From NCBI RefSeq assembly GCF_000327385.1, contig NW_008710245.1, forward strand, positions 930,297 through 994,296: a DNA stretch of 64,000 nucleotides, written 5' to 3'. Under the pieces are notes generated by a model. That model did no database searches. It was not told the DNA's origin and saw only the letters and a list, made by a program, of their open reading frames with translations. Position numbers and translations under genes: made by a program. This document shows, piece by piece, positions 57,426-64,000 of the stretch (position 1 is the first letter of the stretch; each line of letters starts with the position of its first letter). Source of the stretch: Lottia gigantea (taxonomy: Eukaryota; Mollusca; Gastropoda; Lottiidae).

Positions 57426-57858
57426 TAAATAATCAAAATTAACCTAAAAAAATAATTGGTTATACAATTTGTTATTCAACACGTGAAGAGACTTAACATA
57501 AACGAATACCAATGGTCATTTGACAACATTGACTACATATTATAATAAAAGGTCAAATTGTTTTAAATGTAAAGTTATTCGAACTATACATGCCTCCCAC
57601 TTGATTTGTTTTTACTCCGAATGTTGATATTTTGTTTCATTCTTTTTAGGATTAGAAGTTTACTTCATAAACGAAGATTGCCCCAGGCGTTCTGTTAACG
57701 ACGCGGTTTGATTGGCTGAAGAACACGTGATTGCCTGCCGTAACGTCCAGTGCACGATTTTCAACAGAGTTAAAATTTTGTCAACATAGAATGAAAACGT
57801 GTAGTGGTATTTAAATTAAACGAAGATTAAGAATCAGTGACATTTTTATCTTGTAACT
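57426..57858. promoter_or_regulatory. Upstream region of the NHL-repeat gene
   Basis: This 433 bp stretch precedes the ATG at 57859. It contains GATTGGCTG (about 57710), a CCAAT-type sequence in inverted form, and CACGTGA (about 57724), an E-box. Both are common chance matches. A promoter role is inferred from position only. Confidence 0.35.
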
Positions 57859-60800
57859 ATGCGTGAAAAAGATAAGAAATCTCCGCCTATATATTTTGAA
57901 AATGAGATAGATATAACAGATGAATTGTCATCTCAAGCGACGTACCATCATCAGAATAACAAAGACACCATGATTCATAACAACAATAACAATCATATAA
58001 CACCAAGAGTGATTTTTGAAATGGACATTACAGATATGGACAATGATGGTAAGAATGAATTTCAATTATTTTTTTTTATGAATTTGAGGCATTAGTCGAT
58101 TTTTTATGTCATTGTTATTGTTACCTACGTCTTCTGTCGTCTTCTGTAGGGCGTAAAACTAGCTTTAAATTCATTTCAAGTAAGGGATTCTTCTTACGAT
58201 TATAAGACATTTGCACTTGAGTTGACTATAAGTTTGATGAAATTTTTGGCTGAAAGTTCTACTACTTTTTGGCTGAAAGCTTCAATCCATTTTCATCAAC
58301 CGTATAGTATATCTCTGTGTTTTTAACTAACATTGTTGCTATTCAGTTTTGAAATTGCGAACAAATTTGGTTATTTCATAATGGAAAATTTAGTTTTCAG
58401 ATTGCTTTTTTTGTTTATCGTTATCTCTATTTTTACCAATAGGTTGCATTAGATTACATTGTTTATTCTTGTGTATTATCACAGTTTTGAAATTTTTTCA
58501 CTAATATAAAAATCCATACAAGCAAGACATTTCCGTCAATCGAAGTTTCGTTTAAAGGATGGCAAAATCAGGTGTTTCTAAAAGAGTAAGTCTAATCTGC
58601 TTCTCGCAACACCCGCAACTACTATAATTGTCAACACACGAGATACAACCAGATCAATTCATGCCTGACCAAACAAATCCGCCAAAATGCAAGAAGCGGA
58701 TTATTTTATTGTATTTATCAAGAAAAAAATGACTGACTGCTATTTCTAGTCGAGTTAAGTTACGGTTCTAAATTTGAAAATGACCTGTCCAGAAGCCCAA
58801 AGTATTGATAGTTGACCTAAACCTCTTTAAAATGACTTCTTGACCTGCTCATGACAATTAATGTGCAGCGACTCGTGTAAGATCTTCTATTGTCGTTGGT
58901 GTTACTTCAGCATTGAACATGTGTGAACGAGGGCTTGTCACCAAGGTCACTGACTGTTTCTCAATGGTTAAGAATCATTAAGAACTCATTGATTTTCATT
59001 CTTGATTTAAGGGGACAGTTGCACCATTTTTTGACCAATCGTACCTTAGCCTCAGAAACAGATTTCTTTTTAGCTTAGTCAATCAGTAATTGTGTTCACA
59101 GCTCACCGTTGAAATTTGAGCCTTCAAATCCATGTGTGTCATCTGTCCCTTTAATACGGACTTGTACATTACGCACTGGGCGATACGGGATACCCCTCTT
59201 TATGAAAAAATACACAAAAAGGTTCATTTGCAAGGCAATGCTTTTATTAAGTTGTATATACGGTACAAGAGCAGGTTCTAGTGAAGTTTGCTTCGAGGGA
59301 GTCCGACCTTAATCGCAACAAGGCCATTAAGACATTGAGCAATACAGTAAACGAAATGCCAATTTGTTACTCACTGCAGATCAACATCTGTTGCTCTGTT
59401 CTGCTTCAGACAAACTTCTTGCCTGTGCTAATCTGTTGTTGTACATGTACGAGGACTTAAACGCCGCGTAAGTAGCTCTGAGAGATGAAAATTGTGGAAC
59501 GTGTTACGAATAAAGATCCCCAAATATGTAGGGCACTAAAATGTAGTTCTACATCAGGAATCGAACTACTCCGGTTCCGACCGGAGTTACGTTCATCTCT
59601 ATGATGATTCAAAGAAACTTCCAGACTATCCAAACAGTTAATTGAAAAATCAAGGACGGCGTATAGAACATACTTTTACAAACAGGGTTGGGCATTATAC
59701 TTTTCCCTAACTCCCCTAGAGGGTAGAGCCGGATGAACCCCATGTTTCTTGCTCATGGTGCTTGAGAGAAACTTGCAGACGCTGCAAATAGTTTATTGAC
59801 AAGTCAAGGTCGGGTGTACAGAATGTACTTTTACAAACAGGGTTGGACATTATACATTCTTCCATAACTCCTCTAGTGGGTAGAGCCGGATGAACGCCAT
59901 GTTTCTTGCTCATGGTGCTTGAGAGAAACTTGCAGACGCTGCAAATAGTTAATTGACAAGTCAAGGTCGGGTGTACGGAATGTGCAAAGAATGTAGACCT
60001 TGTACAATATAGATACGAAAAGTGTCAACGTTACAATGATACGTCTTGTAAACAATACATGTACATCTTGTAAACAATTCACATAGAGGCAAAAAACTTG
60101 ACCACAAATCAGAAATGTTTGTTAAAATGTCTGAAAGTATACGAGAATGACATGTCAGCTGTTATAAATACAATATGATACATAGTGATCTCTCTATCAA
60201 TCACTATCACAGAACAGTGTATGTATTGTGTCCACGGTATTGATACACTATCACTTACCAGGTGATGAAGTAAAGGTTTATGTATCTTGCCCTATTTATC
60301 GCTAACCTTTCATATTTTTTATTAGAAGGGCATAAATAAGATTTGGAAAAGAAATTCCTAGAGGGCTTGCAATGAATATATCCAATGCAATATAAGCTAT
60401 TTGTATCCTGGATTGGTTGCAATCCAAGTCTTTGAGTGGCCTCGGTTGTTTTGAACAGGCTCAAGGGGTTAAATCCAGGGAGCTTTAATATTTAGTGGCA
60501 AAAGTATGACAAATATAATAATATTAGCTTTGAAGACTCTTCAAGTTGACAAACCCAGTTGTAGTGTTTGATCAGGCGTCACGTGATTCATGTAAATAAC
60601 ATTGAGAAATGATCGCAGAGCATCGTCCATAACTTGATTTTTTTTTTTTGGTTTACGATGAATGTAGACACTTTAGCACATAGCTACAGACCATTTCTGT
60701 ATCTAAACACCATACACCATTGCGCTTCTGAATATATTACTTGCCCCTCCGAACAATCACGTCGGACTACGAGCGTGTTGACACTGTCGAAAGCCAACCA

Positions 60801-63800
60801 TTTTCTGGAAATTAAACATAGTTTTCATTTTAATTCATAAATTTTACAAGGTACAACCAGGGCTCAGAACGGAATTTCTCGCAACATTTAAACTCGTTGG
60901 AACCCATTGAGATCCTGTGTTTTGGTCCATTGTACCTTTTGCCTAGGGTAATACTAACTAACGTACCTAAAATAGAAATATTGGATACGGTATGACTCAA
61001 GGTTCTCTGTTTTGTCTTTTATTATTCTTTATGCTAATCATGACATTTATGTCCTACATGATTGACTGATTTCCGAATTATTATTTGCCTTTGATCTATG
61101 TATACCAAAACTAAAAATGACAATTAAATAAGATGTCAATCAAAAAGAAACGGACACAGATGGACTAAATAAATATTTTCGCAACTATCATCACGCTTTT
61201 TGTATAATTAGATCAACTATCCCTATTGAAATTTAATTTATTCAAGATTATTCAAATTAATAAGGCATCATCAATCAATAATATAAATGATCAGAGAAAA
61301 TACCTAGGATTATTGAAATAACTCGTCAATTCGAACCTGAATTCGAAATACTTTTTTAGAATGGCTAGTGTTTGTAATTATCAATTGGACGTTACTAAAT
61401 TTAAAGTCTGTTTCAAAAACATTTCAAAAATGGAATATTATTTGTATGTAAGAGATTTAGTTTAGTTTAGCTTCATTGAAATAGCATGCCATTCAGTTGT
61501 TGATTTTGAAAGCGATAGAAAGCAAGGTCAATGTCACCTGTTGATATCTTGATTGCACCTTGATTTCAAAATTCTATTTGACAAAGTCTAGATCAATGAA
61601 CTGGGACAGGTGGGACAGAATACAGCTATTATTAAGCAACCAATATAGCTAAGTTGTCTACCGTTAGGTTTGTGGGCTAACAACCCCAAACTGTCCCACA
61701 ATGGCACCCCAAAACAGCCAATGATTACCTGAACTCCTGAGTCAACCCGGGTCAGTAAATCCGCGGGTCCATCTCGTGTAAACGGGCATAAAGTCGGTAG
61801 CAAGTTGGATTGTTGTCTGGTAAGAAAAATTCTGATTCCTGTGCCTGTGCTTCCGAGAGTCGATTCCTAATACCTAAGCTATATTCTTCGGTTATTCGGT
61901 ACAATGATTGCTATAGGTCCACAACTCTTACTATTGTATTGAATTGACCACGCAATTTGAGTGACAATGTATTTCAAATTTAGTACATTTTTATTGCCTG
62001 TTGTTTTTCTACCGAAATAATATTATCACTTTTCCTTTTTAGTGACTCTTAAATCCCACATAATACTGTATTTCCAACATCCATTATGAATAAACAATAA
62101 ATGTCTAAGAATTGCGTCTTGTGACAATTCTTTTAACTTATTGTGATATATTGAGTCGTTCACGAATTTAGCAGTGGGACAAGTAGCAAAATCAATGTGT
62201 CAAATCGCCCAGCACAAGTGAACAGTATACCGCCCGAAGCAAGAAAAACTATGACGTCATAGTGACTATTTTCAGCTAGGGCCTGACAGAAGCAGGTTCA
62301 AAGCGTTCGGGTCCAAGTGGAGATCGTGATTTCTGACCGTGACGCAAAACATCACATACGTCGAAAGTACTTTTTTTTACCACAAGAACACGCTTTTAGA
62401 ACAAAAATAGAATTTTGACTCAATTTCACGATTTAATAAAAATAGATTGAAAGAAGCAATTGTTTGAATAGGCATTTAAAAAAATATATGGATATTTAAA
62501 AAAAAGAAACACTAATCACAAACGAAAACGGCTGGCCATTAAAGTATAAAGTGATTAAAAAACCGATTGTCGGTTTTGAAAAAAAGATACATTGTTTATG
62601 TATTATGTATCCCATCTGCGACCATGAGGGGAAATATACATGATTTAAAGGTATACTACCTCTTAGACTGACCAAAAAATATATCGTGTTATATAGAGGT
62701 TCTATTCTTAAGTCATGGCACCTGGTATGTCCAACTGATTAACAAAGTTTGAGACTTTGTATTTCATTTTAAAAACGATGTGTATTCTAAAATGCCAAAA
62801 AATTGATTAGCGCCCTCATTAGTCGACCGTTAAGAGACCGTTTCAAGGTCACCTGTATTCAAATAGTATTTATATCATTATTAGTCACTAATTCTAATAC
62901 ATATTAAGCGCTATATTAGATGTATAATATACTTATCAATTTAAACTGTTATTTCAGATTCAAGAACCCAACATAAAATCAGTAAAAGAAGAAAGTCGAT
63001 GCCCGTAGCTAAAGTATTTATAAAGCATAACCATCTAACTGTCCCAACACCTATGGACATCTGCCGAAGAGACTCTTATTGCAACTCCGAGAAGAGTTGG
63101 ACGTCATCTGAGTCGTCCTCCATCAAATCAGGATCTACCTCAAGCAGTCGAAGCAATTCCAGTTCGTGTATACCCGATCCTAATTTATTAGAATTAATAA
63201 TTGACAATAATGATTCCTTAATTGGCTCTTACGATCCTTTAGAAACGGGTACCTTGTTTAGTGACTGCGATTCCGTTTGGGAGGAAGACGCGACATCCAA
63301 ATACCATGTCAAGTTCGTTAACCGATGTGGGAAAAAAGGCAAAGAGGATGAAGAGCTCCAGAATGCGACACACGTCAGCCATGTTTATCAAGATGCTATT
63401 TTGGTCACAGACATGTTGAATAATAAATTACTACTATTTGCTCGAAGTGGACGACCTCGAAAATCTTTCATAACAGAGGAAGGCTCAGAACCGTGGGCGT
63501 CAGTGGTAACTCCACGTGGCTATATTGCTGTCACGTTAAGGCGAAAAAGGATCGTGGAAATATGGTCAGCTCGTGGAGAGACCATGTTCCAATTCGGAAT
63601 TGACATTTTTCAGTGCCCAAGCGGAATTGCAGTGGACAAACAAGGACGATTTATTGTTACAGATGAAGAACTGAACGATGTTTTTATATTTAGTCGTGGT
63701 GGTCACTGTATTCGATCGTTGGGTGGCGACTTCAAACAACCACGTTACGTTTGCGTAAGCAGCTCTGGCAAAATTCTAGTATCGGACTCTGGTAATCATT

Positions 63801-64000
63801 GTGTTAAAGTTTTTGACTCTCATGGTACGTTTCTTTATAAATTTGGTTCTTATGGTTCCGGAAATGGTGGTATGAAGTTTCCGTATGGTATCTGCGTCGA
63901 TCAGGATGAAAATGTGTACGTTGCCGATCATTACAATGACCGCGTGACTCTTTATAACATTAATGGAACATTCATTCAGCACCTTGTTACGTCGCAGAAA
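57859..64000 (+). CDS. NHL-repeat beta-propeller protein (5' part, runs off the window)
   Basis: Coding exon 1 is 57859-58048 (63 codons plus one base, GTAAGA donor). Exon 2 starts at 62958 after ATTTCAG and stays open to base 64000. Together they encode the first 411 residues in one phase. Residues 1-63 are acidic and Asn-rich (NNNNN near residue 43). Residues 103-133 are a serine-rich linker. From about 195 to the edge are NHL-type blades: CPSGIAVDKQGRFIVTDEE, SGKILVSDSGNHCVKVFD and FPYGICVDQDENVYVADHYN. Such propellers bind RNA or protein in TRIM-NHL and nhl-1-like proteins, but no RING, B-box or coiled coil precedes this one. The intron is 4.9 kb. The C-terminus is outside the window, so the family within the NHL group is open. 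Confidence 0.85.
59011..59150 (+). mobile_element. TTAA-flanked MITE, CTCAGAAACAGG family, short copy 5
   Basis: It begins AGGGGACAGTTGCACC and ends ATCTGTCCCT, with TTAA outside both ends (59007-59010 and 59151-59154). It keeps GCCTCAGAAACAGA, CACAGCTCACCGTTGAAATT and CTTCAAATCCATGTGTG, but lacks the 3' half seen in copies 2-4. It is an internally deleted derivative about 140 bp long. Confidence 0.7.
59630..59990. repeat. Tandem duplication, ~155 bp unit, two full and partial copies
   Basis: TACTTTTACAAACAGGGTTG at 59671 recurs at 59826. The unit contains GTAGAGCCGGATGAAC, TTTCTTGCTCATGGTGCTTG and CTTGCAGACGCTGCAAATAG. Partial copies precede (AGTTAATTGAAAAATCAAGG, about 59635) and follow (about 59955-59985). 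Two overlapping frames on the minus strand repeat the same residues because of it. Confidence 0.85.

Larger units (their letters stand above)
58049..62957 (+). other. Intron 1 of the NHL-repeat gene
   Basis: The 4.9 kb intron has GTAAGA and TTTCAG ends. It hosts one short MITE copy (59011-59150) and a 155 bp tandem duplication (59671-59990). The rest (58049-59006 and 60000-62957) shows no exon or repeat I can support. Confidence 0.75.

Noticed and set aside
59716-60082. Two frames with the same 30-odd residues
   Set aside because: They come from the 155 bp tandem duplication inside the NHL-gene intron, not from a paralogous peptide.
1-64000. Bacterial-type systems (operons, CRISPR arrays, toxin-antitoxin) and tRNA or rRNA genes
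   Set aside because: Spliced animal genes throughout exclude a bacterial reading. The regular arrays are minisatellites without unique spacers, and no cloverleaf tRNA gene was seen beyond decayed SINE heads.

Overview
This 64 kb window is AT-rich eukaryotic nuclear DNA, with spliced genes, long introns and intergenic DNA full of short repeats. The gene content is animal. The spacing, the tRNA-derived SINE-like units and a GACGGACGG-type repeat suggest a mollusc or other lophotrochozoan. That taxonomic guess is inference; the animal assignment is firm.

Layout. (1) 2460-3971, minus: a Rho-family GTPase in two coding exons, diverged at usually fixed positions. (2) About 4-27.7 kb: a large gap with no gene I can support, holding four minisatellites (25, 37, 41-42 and 41 bp units), several terminal-inverted-repeat elements (MITEs), foldback elements and SINE-like units. 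(3) 27772-30927, plus: a six-exon ACTMAP (C19orf54-type actin maturation protease). (4) 34332-39170, minus: pinin in nine coding exons that rejoin into one 639-residue frame. It is head-to-head with (5) 39502-42062, plus: TRAPPC6B in six exons, 158 residues. The starts are 331 bp apart; the same divergent pair exists in the human genome. (6) 45909-46919, minus: DNAJC25 with an uninterrupted coding region and probably a 5' UTR intron. Divergent from it is a possible small two-exon gene (47391-48594). (7) 49-57 kb: mostly unassigned DNA with one weak exon candidate, a G-run, a strong hairpin and a possible type II membrane protein exon (57024-57425, minus). (8) 57859 to the window end, plus: the 5' part of an NHL-repeat protein, running off the right edge.

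The genes are housekeeping or cell-biological: Rho signalling, actin maturation, splicing, vesicle tethering and ER chaperoning. They are not an operon or a single pathway. ACTMAP and Rho both touch actin, but nothing in the sequence shows they are linked. No rRNA or tRNA gene, CRISPR array, retrovirus or complete autonomous transposon was seen. The most distinctive features beyond the genes are the dispersed families of short inverted-repeat elements (TTAA-flanked, foldback and Harbinger-like), with copies in gene introns, and the run of minisatellites in the Rho-ACTMAP gap.
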